From Oscillospiraceae bacterium (lineage in GTDB: Bacteria; Bacillota; Clostridia; Oscillospirales; Acutalibacteraceae), in NCBI GenBank assembly GCA_015066625.1, contig SVOC01000004.1, positions 1 to 64,000 on the forward strand: 64,000 nt of DNA. The letters run 5' to 3'. Below are positions 1 to 8,596 of the stretch, piece after piece. Both the position numbers and the translations under genes were made by a program. Within the stretch, counting starts at the first letter, position 1; every line of letters starts with the position of its first letter. The notes beneath the pieces are model-generated. The model was not told the DNA's origin, searched no databases, and saw nothing but the letters and a program-made list of their open reading frames with translations.

Positions 1-47
1 GATAAATAAGAATTTGACGGTCAATTTATACCATACAGGAGGTCTTT

Positions 48-2075
48 ATGAATAATCGATATAAACTGTTATCCTTTTTTATTGTTATCGCTATTATAAT
101 AATTTCTCTGCCTTTGGCTTCTTCTGCAGCGGAAACAACCGAGTCAGACGACGTTTTTCTTTTCGGTTCTTATCCGCAAAGCGAGGTTAAAAACACTCAA
201 TTGCTGTCATCACTTAACAGTATTGAGCTTCAATGGAAAAGCTATGATTATTACTGCGGCACAGGCAAGTGGAATGACGGAAAAATGCACACTGCTGACT
301 ATATGCAGTATGCTGATGTAAACTTTGACGGCAACAAGTACAGGGCGGTAAAGTTTGACTCGTACAGACCGTATTTTACAGGCTTTGAATCAACAACCGA
401 CGGTGACACATATCAGGACAACAACGGCTACGAATGCGGCAAAATATACTGGTTCAGCTACGAACCGCTTAAATGGCGCATTGTTGACGAGAATTCGGGT
501 TATGCAATCTGCGAATCTATTATTGATTCACAGCCGTTTCAGAATATGATTTTTTATGACGGTTGGCAATATTTCGCTGATTATCAGTATTATGATTGGT
601 CAAATTATTATGTTGTCAGCAGTATAAGAAATATGCTGAATAACGAATTCCTTAACTGTGCGTTTACGGCAGAGGAAAAAGCAAATCTTGAATATAACTA
701 TATTGACGATTTATGGGCTGCTTTTGAAGACAGGGTTTTTCTTCCGTCAGTGAACGAGGTAAAAAACAGTCAGAATAAGGAAAGAATCGCAGTCGGCACG
801 GATTATGCAAAATGTCAGGGACTCTTTGTTGATGGCGGCAATTCTTATTGGTATCTCCGCACACCGGGTGACAACTCATATACAGCGGTCTGCGTTTCGG
901 CAGACGGAAGCTTATACGGTCACGACTTTTACTGTAACCGCTATCCTTTCTTTACATATTTCACCGGCACCGGTATACGCCCTGCAATTAAAATAAAGAA
1001 TCTGAATGCGGACAGCGTAACATTTACTCAAAACACATCTGCCCTTCCTGAGGTGCCTGAATGGGTTGATCTTTCAGTTCCTTCCTTAATCAAGAATTTT
1101 TTCAAAAACATATTCAGTATTATAGAGTATTTCATTACACCTGCCTGCGATGAGAATACAGACATAGATTTTAACGTCAATCGCGGAATCAATATGCCTT
1201 GTATGGAATCAGGCTTTGCCCGTGATTACATAATGGAAAAAGAAACCTTTGAAAATGTGCGGAACAAAGGCTTTGATTTCATACGACTTCCCGTGAATTT
1301 CGGCTGGATGCTTGATTATGACGGCAGATTGAATGAAAGTGCAATGAGAAATCTTGATACTGTTCTCAAGCTCGCACTTGATTCAGATTTGACTGTATTG
1401 CTCGATTTGCATGGCTGGTCAGATTTCACTAAAAATCCTGATGCACAGAACACCCAAAGACTGATTTCCATCTGGGAACAAGTAGCAGAGAGATATGCCG
1501 ATTACAGCAAAAAGCTTTGGTTTGAGATATACAATGAGCCAAACAATGACAGCGGTAAAATTAGCGATGCAAAGTGGAATTACATTCAGCTTTCCGCAGT
1601 TGCCGCCATAAGAAAAATTGATGAGGACAGAGTGATTTGTCTTTCACCGATGAACTTCAACAGTGCACATAAGCTTTCTTCAATGCTCGTCAAGCGTTCA
1701 GATAAGCATATTGTTGCAGACGTACATAATTATGCACCTATGAGGTTTACACATCAGGGTGCTGAATGGATGGATGATTCTTACAAGGAAAAAATCCCGT
1801 TTTCAAAAGATATGCTGAACGACTTTGAACAGGCGTTGATAGTTGCAGAAGAATATCAGAAGGAAACAGGAATCAAGGTTATCATCGGGGAATTCGGCGT
1901 ATACGAGAAACAGGTTTCAGAAGAAGATGTTTCACAATTCCTCAGCGGAGCGGTTGTTCTTATGAAAAAGCACAATCTTGCCTGGAGTTATTGGGAATAC
2001 AACGCAGGCTTCGGTGCTTATGACTATTCAAAAAAAGAATGGAAACCGTTCGTTACAGATGCCTTGTTGCAATAA
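48..2075 (+). CDS. Secreted DUF6273-like / GH5 cellulase fusion
   Basis: Probable secreted beta-1,4-glucanase acting outside the cell. Residues 1-27 form a signal peptide ending near SSA. Residues about 33-320 resemble the DUF6273 module (FGSYPQ at the start, LKWRIVDE, a WYLRTPG segment, GIRPAIKI at the end). Residues about 378-675 are a GH5 catalytic domain: NRGINMP entry, the proposed acid/base Glu in IYNEPN (about residue 496) and the nucleophile Glu in IIGEFG (about 614). The AGGAGG about 8 bases before the ATG supports this start. DUF6273 modules are usually seen alone or in surface proteins, so the fusion to GH5 is unusual. It is followed by its own terminator, so it appears monocistronic. 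The GH5 assignment is firm; the substrate (cellulose, mannan or other beta-glucan) cannot be read from the sequence. Confidence 0.88.
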   Translation: MNNRYKLLSFFIVIAIIIISLPLASSAAETTESDDVFLFGSYPQSEVKNTQLLSSLNSIELQWKSYDYYCGTGKWNDGKMHTADYMQYADVNFDGNKYRAVKFDSYRPYFTGFESTTDGDTYQDNNGYECGKIYWFSYEPLKWRIVDENSGYAICESIIDSQPFQNMIFYDGWQYFADYQYYDWSNYYVVSSIRNMLNNEFLNCAFTAEEKANLEYNYIDDLWAAFEDRVFLPSVNEVKNSQNKERIAVGTDYAKCQGLFVDGGNSYWYLRTPGDNSYTAVCVSADGSLYGHDFYCNRYPFFTYFTGTGIRPAIKIKNLNADSVTFTQNTSALPEVPEWVDLSVPSLIKNFFKNIFSIIEYFITPACDENTDIDFNVNRGINMPCMESGFARDYIMEKETFENVRNKGFDFIRLPVNFGWMLDYDGRLNESAMRNLDTVLKLALDSDLTVLLDLHGWSDFTKNPDAQNTQRLISIWEQVAERYADYSKKLWFEIYNEPNNDSGKISDAKWNYIQLSAVAAIRKIDEDRVICLSPMNFNSAHKLSSMLVKRSDKHIVADVHNYAPMRFTHQGAEWMDDSYKEKIPFSKDMLNDFEQALIVAEEYQKETGIKVIIGEFGVYEKQVSEEDVSQFLSGAVVLMKKHNLAWSYWEYNAGFGAYDYSKKEWKPFVTDALLQ

Positions 2076-2132
2076 GTTCTTAAAAAATGTGAAATCACTA
2101 TAGATTTATAATGACAAATTCCAATTTGTTGG

Positions 2133-2162
2133 ACTCCTTCGATTTTATCGAGGGAGTTTTTC
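2133..2162 (+). terminator. Intrinsic terminator after GH5 fusion
   Basis: ACTCC-TCGA pairs with TCGA-GGAGT around a short loop and is followed by TTTTT. Confidence 0.8.
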
Positions 2163-2231
2163 GTTGGATTCATTAATTTGTTAGTTGACTATACTTTAGC
2201 AGCATGTTAAAATTTGGGAGGAGGGGTTTTT

Positions 2232-3773
2232 ATGAAAATGCTCAAAAATCTTTTATGTATCGTGCTTTGCTTGTGCATGATAGCTTCGACAACGGTCTTT
2301 GCCTCGGCGTACACGGGTACGGTTTACTATGTCGATTCAATAGCCGGAAATGACTCCAACAGCGGCCTGTCGCCCGACAAGGCTTTTAAGACAGTCGAAA
2401 AAGCTGCTTCGATTTTATATTACGGTGGGGACAGCGTTCTTTTCAAGGCAGGCGGTGTTTATATAGGTAATTTTGGTGTTATGGGAACTTCCGACGCCTC
2501 AAATCCGATAACTATCGGTTCTTACGGTGAGGGTGCGAAGCCCCTGCTTACCTCGTCAAAAGAAAATGATCCCGTTATCGCTCTTTATGATGCTTCGGGT
2601 TGGATTATTGAAAACATTGAAATAACTGCTCCGAAAGGTACGGGTATTCTCGTTTATTACAGAAATTCGTGCGTAAAAGACGTAGTTATACGGAATGTTA
2701 CTCTTCACGATATACAGAATTATCCTTCAGACAATTACTTGAGCAGCAGCAGAGCTGCAATCCGTCTGATGGGCTCGCCCGTAACTCCGGGTGCTCACCT
2801 TGAGAATATAACTGTTGACGGCTGTGAAATATATGACTGCGGTTACGGTATTTTCACGGGAAGCAACTACCCAAATACTCCCGAAACGCCGTACAATAAA
2901 AATATAATTGTTGAAAACTGCAGTATTCATGATTTGTGGGATGATGCGTTTATAATGTCGGATACGGATACAATTATCCTGCGCAATTCTTCAATTATCA
3001 ACACTTGTCAGAGCTCCGGTATTTATTATACTGCTCCCGTGTGGATGTGGGGTGTTACCAACGGTCTTGTTGAAAATTGTGAGATTGCCGGTGCAAAAAA
3101 CGTGCTTGACGGAATGGCAGTCGATTTTGATGACCATACCGACCACAGCACATTCCAATACATTTACTCTCACGACAATATAAGATTTATGTGGAACTGC
3201 CCTGTTCACGATGACCATTACGGCAACACTGTCCGTTACTGTCTTTCTGTAAACGATAATATAACATCAAACGGAGCCGGAAACGGGAACGACACAACCG
3301 AGCACGATTTCAAGTTTTATAACAATACCATTGTCAACGGCAGCACGTATAACTTCTATATGTATGATGATGCCGTGATAAAAAACAACATATTCATCCT
3401 CGAACCCGGTTACCTTATAAAGTTTAACCGAAAATACGATTATGATATGTCAAACAACTGCTATTGGGGTGTTACAAAGCCCATAAATGACAAAAACTCC
3501 TTCATCGCCTTGCCACAGTTTGCAGGTAAGGATTTAACAGATAAGAACAGCTTTATACTCAAAACCTGCTCACCGTGCATCGGTGCCGGTGTTCAGGTTG
3601 AAGAAAATATGGGTGAGCATGACTTCTTCGGTAATCCTCTTGACAGTACGCATAATATCGGCTGTTACGAGGGTGACGGTGTTGAGGGTGAAAAGGAGTA
3701 CCCGACAATCCACGATATCCTCGTCAGTATGTTCACTGCAATATCTCGCCTGATTTCCGATTTGTTTGAATGA
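2232..3773 (+). CDS. Secreted right-handed beta-helix protein
   Basis: Secreted protein with a signal peptide (residues 1-25, cleavage near VFASA) followed by YYVDSIAGNDSNSG, the usual opening of bacterial parallel beta-helix proteins of the polysaccharide lyase/pectate-lyase-like group. The body (about 50-440) has repeated N/D-rich coils such as IENIEIT and NIIVENCSI typical of the fold. I see no decisive catalytic triad, so lyase, hydrolase or binding function is open. The ATG at 2232 is chosen over an in-frame TTG at 2214 because GGGAGGAGG lies between them at ideal spacing. The C-terminal 35 residues resemble the hydrophobic helix (LVSMFTAISRLISDLF) seen at the ends of other secreted proteins here. 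The neighbouring GH5 suggests plant-fibre breakdown. Confidence 0.85.
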   Translation: MKMLKNLLCIVLCLCMIASTTVFASAYTGTVYYVDSIAGNDSNSGLSPDKAFKTVEKAASILYYGGDSVLFKAGGVYIGNFGVMGTSDASNPITIGSYGEGAKPLLTSSKENDPVIALYDASGWIIENIEITAPKGTGILVYYRNSCVKDVVIRNVTLHDIQNYPSDNYLSSSRAAIRLMGSPVTPGAHLENITVDGCEIYDCGYGIFTGSNYPNTPETPYNKNIIVENCSIHDLWDDAFIMSDTDTIILRNSSIINTCQSSGIYYTAPVWMWGVTNGLVENCEIAGAKNVLDGMAVDFDDHTDHSTFQYIYSHDNIRFMWNCPVHDDHYGNTVRYCLSVNDNITSNGAGNGNDTTEHDFKFYNNTIVNGSTYNFYMYDDAVIKNNIFILEPGYLIKFNRKYDYDMSNNCYWGVTKPINDKNSFIALPQFAGKDLTDKNSFILKTCSPCIGAGVQVEENMGEHDFFGNPLDSTHNIGCYEGDGVEGEKEYPTIHDILVSMFTAISRLISDLFE

Positions 3774-3783
3774 TAAAAAGTAA

Positions 3784-3815
3784 TAAAAGCTTGCATTTTT
3801 ACGATGCAAGCTTTT
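3784..3815. terminator. Bidirectional terminator
   Basis: AAAAGCTTGCAT pairs with ATGCAAGCTTTT around a five-base loop. It lies between two convergent genes and has U-runs for both strands. Confidence 0.85.
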
Positions 3816-3818
3816 GTT

Positions 3819-4454
3819 TTATTTCTGAACGTCTGCCTCTTTGCAGAGCTTTTCAATCATATCATCATATTTCTTTGAAATTGCCGTTTTGCGTGCGGCG
3901 GTATAATTTTCCTCTCGTGTGCCGAAATTTTCAAGACATACATTGATTTCTTCTTGTGTCGGTGCAAGCTCCTTTTCACCGAGAATGTTTTTAAGTTCCA
4001 TAACTCCCGTATCAATATAGTAAGTGTAAAAGGTATCCATTTCAATTGTTTTTAAACCAATTGCTCCGCTTTTATCCTGACTGTTAAATTTTTCTGCCCT
4101 TTGGCGTAAACCAACAAATGAAATGTCATCATAAATTCCGTTTTCTCTGCAAAGAACAAGCTGAATTTTAGCTTTTACACACTCACTGATGGCTCTGTCT
4201 TCAAGATCTTTTTCCGGTGTTATTCCGTTAAAATCCTTCTGCCAGAAATCCTCGTCAACCTTGGCGTTGAATTCAGAAATATAATAATTTATAATATTTG
4301 CCCTTTGGCGAGCTTTAAAATAGTCAAACTCCTCCTGTGTTATCGTTTCACCGTTTACAACAGCTACCGTTGCGACTGCTTCGTCCTCGGCACACGAACA
4401 CAAGAGAAATAAAAAAACTGAAATTAAAATCAAAATGGTGCGGACAGTTTTCAT
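3819..4454 (-). CDS. SurA/PrsA-N-like lipoprotein
   Basis: Predicted lipoprotein of 211 residues. A hydrophobic leader ends in LLCSC, with the lipidated Cys at position 21. VNGETITQEEFDYFKAR follows at about 30-46, the typical opening of SurA/PrsA-type chaperone N-terminal domains, and the rest is helical and acidic/lysine-rich. No parvulin PPIase core is evident, so it may be a chaperone-like domain without isomerase activity. The start is the ATG at 4454, preceded by AGGGGGT; a GTG two codons upstream lacks a better site. It is convergent with the beta-helix gene. Function is inferred only from the N-terminal motif. Confidence 0.75.
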   Translation of the reverse strand: MKTVRTILILISVFLFLLCSCAEDEAVATVAVVNGETITQEEFDYFKARQRANIINYYISEFNAKVDEDFWQKDFNGITPEKDLEDRAISECVKAKIQLVLCRENGIYDDISFVGLRQRAEKFNSQDKSGAIGLKTIEMDTFYTYYIDTGVMELKNILGEKELAPTQEEINVCLENFGTREENYTAARKTAISKKYDDMIEKLCKEADVQK

Positions 4455-4606
4455 AGGCACACCCCCTGCCGAAATTATATATCACCGCTCCAACAATTGT
4501 CAACAACGACGAATAAAGAAACAATCTCATTTTTTTAAAAGTAGGTAACCGTTCCTTGCTTAATAGATTATGTAGTTAAAGTTTTATGAATATTTTACGT
4601 TTGTAA

Positions 4607-4723
4607 ACATATACTAATAATTTAACCATATCGATCCATGAAATTGACCCGTTACAGACAACATTGACACAGTCAGAAAACTACATTTCCGCAATGCTCG
4701 ATTTAGAGAAACGGTTGGAGTAA
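4607..4723 (+). pseudogene. Possible 3' remnant of a lost gene
   Basis: An open frame of 38 codons with no start codon ends TLTQSENYISAMLDLEKRLE then TAA. Its amphipathic, coding-like composition and lack of a start suggest the C-terminal scrap of a deleted gene, perhaps from a mobile element. A terminator lies about 45 bases downstream. I do not recognise the family. The rest of 4461-5222 shows only the repeats and terminators listed here. Confidence 0.3.
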
Positions 4724-4766
4724 ATCCATTACATATCAACGGGTTCAGGCGTTTGATATAGAAACA

Positions 4767-4803
4767 AAAAAGACTGCATAGGTATTCCCTGTGCAGTCTT
4801 TTG
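4767..4803 (+). terminator. Strong intrinsic terminator
   Basis: AAAAGACTGCATAGG pairs with CCTGTGCAGTCTTTT (one G-U) around TATTC. It sits downstream of the remnant open frame and no intact gene precedes it. Confidence 0.8.
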
Positions 4804-4814
4804 ATTAACCCATT

Positions 4815-4906
4815 CGGTCAGATTATGCAAGTCCAATAGGTCAGATTTTTAAATTTCAATCGGTCAGATTTCGGATTTTGAATCGGTCTAATTTTTGATT
4901 TCTAAC
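4815..4906 (+). repeat. 23-bp tandem repeat, four units
   Basis: Four consecutive units begin at 4815, 4838, 4861 and 4884, exactly 23 bases apart. Each starts with (C/A)GGTC-AGATT or a one- or two-base variant, and the first three end in AAT. A weaker fifth version (TCGTCAGATTTTT) is embedded in the terminator at 4917-4948. There are no unique spacers, so this is not a CRISPR array. Confidence 0.7.
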
Positions 4907-4916
4907 CAAATATATA

Positions 4917-4948
4917 GCACTCGTCAGATTTTTGACGGGTGCTTTTTT
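4917..4948 (+). terminator. Intrinsic terminator
   Basis: GCACTCGTCA pairs with TGACGGGTGC and is followed by TTTTTT. No intact gene ends immediately upstream. Confidence 0.75.
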
Positions 4949-5222
4949 ATGCCCAAAACCCTTTTGTGCGCACAAAAGGCGAACAAAAAGTGAATTTTAG
5001 CGGTAATTTGATGAGTGTAAAGAAACATTTATTTACACTATACGATGCAAGTTTACAAGGCTAAATATCAAGAAAAACTTGCGTTTAGTTTTACAATTAA
5101 CGAGGGGGCAAATCATGTTAAAGTCCGTTTTTTGGGACATTAAAAATTATATCATATAGACATAGGATGCGTTAATTGCCAAAGTGAAGTTCGGATTTTT
5201 TAAAAAAGAGAGGAAAAAGGTT

Positions 5223-5609
5223 ATGGAAAATGTTTTTATCACGATAACAGGAGTCAAGAATTATTTCGGTATGAAACCGTTCAAGGTCGGCAAGATTTTC
5301 AGAATCGTCAAAGAAGATGATAACGATTATGACGAAGAAGCAATCAGTGCAGAACTTCCCGCCATCGACACAATCGGCTATGTTGCCAACAGCACAAGCA
5401 CCGTTTATGCGGGTACGGTCAGCGCAGGCAGACTCTATGACAAAATTGACGATTATGCCTATGCACAGACAATGTTCATCACTCATTCAAGTGTTATCGC
5501 ACTTGTACTTTCACCCGAAGAAGTTGAAGGCGACAAAGATACTCCGCCCGTCAAAGAAAAAGAATCGGGAAACAACAAACCGAAAACAAAAGCAAAAATC
5601 GGATTTTAA
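5223..5609 (+). CDS. HIRAN-domain protein
   Basis: Small cytosolic protein of 128 residues. Residues about 5-95 look like a HIRAN domain: an opening FITITGVKNYFG, an acidic loop (KEDDNDYDEEA), then IGYVANSTSTVYAGT leading to a strand-rich end. HIRAN domains bind DNA 3' ends or damaged DNA and are found alone in bacteria or fused to helicases and nucleases. The tail (about 100-128) is a charged lysine-rich extension (NNKPKTKAKIGF). The ATG at 5223 has GAGAGG upstream; a GTG at 5184 would place that site inside the gene. It sits at the left edge of the accessory region that holds the KAP/nuclease genes. Confidence 0.72.
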   Translation: MENVFITITGVKNYFGMKPFKVGKIFRIVKEDDNDYDEEAISAELPAIDTIGYVANSTSTVYAGTVSAGRLYDKIDDYAYAQTMFITHSSVIALVLSPEEVEGDKDTPPVKEKESGNNKPKTKAKIGF

Positions 5610-5621
5610 GAGGTGTTGAAT

Positions 5622-5790
5622 ATGTGGGTACTTGCTTTAATCGCTTTATCAATCAGTGTGTTCTGGAAAGAAATTTCTAAAAATTGTTAAAGTCGCCGTT
5701 GTTAGGTTTTCCGACAACGGTAAATCCGATAACGAAAAAACCGATACCGTTAATCACGATATCGGAAAAGCTGACACTACTAAATACTAA
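5622..5790 (+). pseudogene. Small gene, apparently frameshifted
   Basis: After AAGAGGTG an ATG opens a 22-residue hydrophobic peptide (MWVLALIALSISVFW...) that stops at about 5690. The +1 frame then continues without a stop as KKFLKIVKVAVVRFSDNGKS and ends at 5790. Joined by a one-base correction near 5662, it would be a single-pass membrane peptide of about 55 residues with a charged tail. It follows the HIRAN gene by 12 bases, so it may have been its operon partner. A genuine 22-residue peptide is the alternative. Confidence 0.35.
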
Positions 5791-5941
5791 TATACAAAAT
5801 ACTAAATAACAAAGTTACTTATATAACAAAATACCAACCAACCGTAAGTGTTCAAGGTTTATAATTCTTCATTCGCTTGATTTTCAATCTGCTTTTTGAT
5901 AAGATATATCTTGTAAACAAACTATACGGAGAGATATTATT

Positions 5942-7024
5942 ATGAAGTCGGTTGTTGCATTTATTACCGCCATCGTTACTTTTTTCAGCGGTTGTTTTTC
6001 GAATATTATCGACACTATATTTTTCCCCGAATCACCGCAGACAGAATCCGTTGAGTTTGCAAAAAACTTAGGCAACGGCTGGAATCTCGGAAACACACTT
6101 GAAGCCTGCGAAATGGGTTCAGCCGAAAAAATGGGTCCCGAAAGCGAAATCTACTGGGGCAACCCATATACAACCAAAGAAATGATAGAAGCCGTAAAAG
6201 AGGCGGGCTTCGGCACCGTCAGAATTCCGATAACCTGGACGCAACACCTTGATGAGAATTATGTAATTGACGAAGAGTGGCTTGCCCGTGTAAAGCAGAT
6301 TGTTGACTGGGTGCTCGAGTGTGAAATGTACGCCATAATAAATATCCATCACGATGACACCTTCTGGCTTATCACCGATAAAGCACACGAAGAAAACGCA
6401 ACAGCGGTTATCACCGCCATCTGGTCGCAGGTGAGCGAGTATTTCAAAGACTATGACGAACGCCTCATCTTCGAAACGATGAACGAGCCGAGAGTAGTTG
6501 GATGCGATACCGAATGGAGCGGTATTCCCGAGCATTATGAGGTAGTCAATAATCTCAACTTTGCGGCACTCAGAGCCATACGCCAAAGCGGAGGCAAAAA
6601 CGAAAGCCGTTTTGTTTCAATCACAACCTATGCGGCACGCTGTGAAACCGAACCCGTTTCCGCACTCAGACTGCCCGATGATCCCCACGTTCTTGTTTCC
6701 ATTCATTGCTACTACGGAACGGCGCACAGAAGCGAATTCCTTGACTGCGAAAACAGACTCACATTGCGTGAAAAATATGAAATGTATAAAATCCTCAGGA
6801 ATATTTACAGGATTATAATCAAAAAAGGTTATGGTGTTGTGCTTGGCGAATTCGGCTGGACAGACAGAGTCAACCTCGAAAATCTTGCCGAAAGAGCAGA
6901 ATATTTCATCACCACAGCAAACAAATTCGGTATTCCTTGCCTTGTGTGGGATAACGGTCTGGATTTCAGACTTTTCGACAGAACAACACACGCCCTCGAA
7001 TTCCCCGACTACATAAAACCGTAA
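5942..7024 (+). CDS. GH5 endoglucanase, exported
   Basis: Endo-beta-1,4-glucanase-type GH5 of 360 residues. An N-terminal hydrophobic segment (1-21, ending FFSGC) is a signal or lipoprotein-like anchor. From about residue 40 the GH5 core is classical: GNGWNLGNTLEA, VRIPITW, INIHHDD, MNEP with acid/base Glu at 182, IHCYYG, and LGEFGW with nucleophile Glu at 303. It has no carbohydrate-binding module or dockerin. GGAG lies about 10 bases before the ATG. It is shorter and differently built from the GH5 at the left edge of the window, so it is not a recent duplicate. It is flanked by accessory genes rather than by other glycosidases. Confidence 0.9.
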   Translation: MKSVVAFITAIVTFFSGCFSNIIDTIFFPESPQTESVEFAKNLGNGWNLGNTLEACEMGSAEKMGPESEIYWGNPYTTKEMIEAVKEAGFGTVRIPITWTQHLDENYVIDEEWLARVKQIVDWVLECEMYAIINIHHDDTFWLITDKAHEENATAVITAIWSQVSEYFKDYDERLIFETMNEPRVVGCDTEWSGIPEHYEVVNNLNFAALRAIRQSGGKNESRFVSITTYAARCETEPVSALRLPDDPHVLVSIHCYYGTAHRSEFLDCENRLTLREKYEMYKILRNIYRIIIKKGYGVVLGEFGWTDRVNLENLAERAEYFITTANKFGIPCLVWDNGLDFRLFDRTTHALEFPDYIKP

Positions 7025-7081
7025 AAGCTGAAAGCCGTCTGATATTTTCAGAAGATCGATATTATATGAAGGTGAATTAAT

Positions 7082-7582
7082 ATGGCAGATACAATATATA
7101 AAGAAACACGAAAAAAGCATGACCTGACAAGAGACGATGTTTGTGACAAGGCATCGCTTATGGATAATCCCATTCAACCCGAGCGTCTGGAAAGAATTGA
7201 AAACGGAAAATTCCCGATAACTCCCGATGAAGTAATGCTTCTTGCCGAAATTTACGGCGAGCCGACTCTCTGCAACCATTACTGTTCAAAGGAATGTCCC
7301 ATCGGTGAGAAATATGTGCCCGAAGTCAAGGTCAAAGACCTCGCACAGATTGTTCTCGAAATGCTTTCATCTCTCAACTCGATGAAAAAGAGCCAGGAAA
7401 GACTTATCGAAATCACCGCCGACGGCATGATTGACGACGAAGAAATCAAGGATTTTGTGTTCATACAGAAAGAACTTGAACGAATTTCAATTACCGTTGA
7501 AACTCTGCAGTTATGGGTTGAGCAGATGCTTGCAGACAAGAAAATCAATATAGAAAAATACAATCAAATCAAAGGCGAATAA
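7082..7582 (+). CDS. XRE-type HTH regulator
   Basis: A 166-residue protein whose first 65 residues fit an XRE/Cro helix-turn-helix (YKETRKKHDLTRDDVCDKAS, then RLERIENGKFPITPDEVMLLAEIY). A Cys-rich stretch, CNHYCSKECPIGEKY (about 69-83), follows and could bind a metal. The C-terminal half (90-160) is a long amphipathic helix pair suitable for dimerisation. It lies 57 bases after the GH5 gene and ends at a strong terminator, so it may be co-transcribed with it. The Cys cluster could make it a metal- or redox-responsive regulator; this is inference. Confidence 0.75.
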   Translation: MADTIYKETRKKHDLTRDDVCDKASLMDNPIQPERLERIENGKFPITPDEVMLLAEIYGEPTLCNHYCSKECPIGEKYVPEVKVKDLAQIVLEMLSSLNSMKKSQERLIEITADGMIDDEEIKDFVFIQKELERISITVETLQLWVEQMLADKKINIEKYNQIKGE

Positions 7583-7588
7583 GAAATT

Positions 7589-7621
7589 ACGGTGTCCGGA
7601 ATTAAACCGGGCACCGTTTTT
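7589..7621 (+). terminator. Intrinsic terminator
   Basis: ACGGTG-CCGG pairs with CCGG-CACCGT around AATTAAA and is followed by TTTTT. Confidence 0.85.
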
Positions 7622-7727
7622 GCATTTATTGTGAAAAACAGGGTATGTTTTCCGCACAAAGTGTAATTCAGTTCTGCGATTTGTTGAGCTATCATATAGT
7701 CAAGGAAAACACAAAGGAGTGTTGCAT

Positions 7728-7886
7728 ATGAGTCCGAGGCAGAAAATATTAGCTATCAGGCTGACAGAAAAACTTGCAAAGAATCCCGAATATGCACGAA
7801 CTATCGGGGTAGAGATATCAAACAAAAAAGACGGCAAGGATAATTCAGACGGCAATATAATAATATCAAGGAGTGATTTATATTGA
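7728..7886 (+). CDS. Small basic protein, unknown
   Basis: A 52-residue frame from an ATG preceded by AAAGGAG, encoding MSPRQKILAIRLTEKLAKNP and a hydrophilic tail. Its stop overlaps the start of the next gene by 4 bases, which supports real translation and coupling. The opening resembles small Firmicutes proteins of unknown role that precede membrane proteins. No function is assigned. Confidence 0.55.
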   Translation: MSPRQKILAIRLTEKLAKNPEYARTIGVEISNKKDGKDNSDGNIIISRSDLY

Positions 7887-8107
7887 TTGAAATAATATTT
7901 TCGATTCTTGCAATCTGGCTTTTCTTCAAAGCCATAGGATTGGCATTCAAGTTAACTTGGGGTGCTGCGAAAATCGGCGCAACGATCCTGCTTGCAATTG
8001 CAGTGCCCGCATTTATTCTTCTCGCAATTTTCGTCGGCGGATTTGTTCTGCTCTTACCCGTTGCACTTATCGCCGGTGCTGTGGGACTACTTAAGGCGTG
8101 CGGTTAA
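7883..8107 (+). CDS. Small two-to-three-helix membrane protein
   Basis: A 74-residue, almost wholly hydrophobic protein beginning at a TTG that overlaps the preceding stop (TTGA). AAGGAG lies 9 bases upstream. Segments at about 2-20, 30-48 and 50-70 could span the membrane. It is the middle gene of a compact three-gene set (52 aa, 74 aa, 88 aa). Its role is unknown. Confidence 0.6.
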   Translation: MIEIIFSILAIWLFFKAIGLAFKLTWGAAKIGATILLAIAVPAFILLAIFVGGFVLLLPVALIAGAVGLLKACG

Positions 8108-8130
8108 TAAAATTTATAAGGAGAATTTAT

Positions 8131-8397
8131 ATGGGATTTTTCAGTAACCTTTTAAAAAGTTCATTCGAAACATGGCTTGAAAATGCTTCTGATGAAGAAC
8201 TTTCCGATGGATATGAAGAAAGAAGACAAAAGTGGGCGGCTTCCGGTTATGGTGGAAATGGAGAAAAGACAAGTGAAATGAAGCGAATTGATTCAGAAAT
8301 GAGCAGACGTTCTGCAGAAAAGTGGGAAAACAATCCTAACCGAAATAAAGATCCAAACTATCGTTGGACTGATGCCAATAGATGGGATAAAGATTAA
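8131..8397 (+). CDS. Small hydrophilic protein, unknown
   Basis: An 88-residue protein. The ATG at 8131 follows AAGGAG at good spacing; a GTG upstream at 8098 lacks a site. The first 15 residues are mildly amphipathic (MGFFSNLLKSSF) and the rest is charged and rich in W, R, K, E and N, including SDEELSDGYEERRQKW and a C-terminal DPNYRWTDANRWDKD. The pattern recalls small Firmicutes proteins of unknown function. It is followed by a terminator and shares a transcript with the two preceding small genes. Confidence 0.6.
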   Translation: MGFFSNLLKSSFETWLENASDEELSDGYEERRQKWAASGYGGNGEKTSEMKRIDSEMSRRSAEKWENNPNRNKDPNYRWTDANRWDKD

Positions 8398-8423
8398 CCC
8401 TAATTCAATCCAACGACTTTATT

Positions 8424-8456
8424 ACAAGAGTGGGTTTCGATCTACTCTTGTTTTTA
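8424..8456 (+). terminator. Intrinsic terminator
   Basis: ACAAGAGT pairs with ACTCTTGT across a 12-base loop, followed by TTTTT. It closes the small-protein operon. The following 8457-8596 is AT-rich and probably holds the KAP-operon promoter. Confidence 0.75.
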
Positions 8457-8596
8457 TAAGGATCCGGCAGATATCATCTTGCATAAAACAAAACAGCCAT
8501 TTTTGGATTATGTGTCAATGGATTTTACAATATTCCGAATATATAATTAATTTGTATTATAATTAATTTGTATATGGAAAAAAGGAGATTTGAGCT

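Noticed and set aside
4815-4906. Possible CRISPR array
   Set aside because: The 23-bp units are contiguous with no unique spacers and no cas genes are near; it is a simple tandem repeat.
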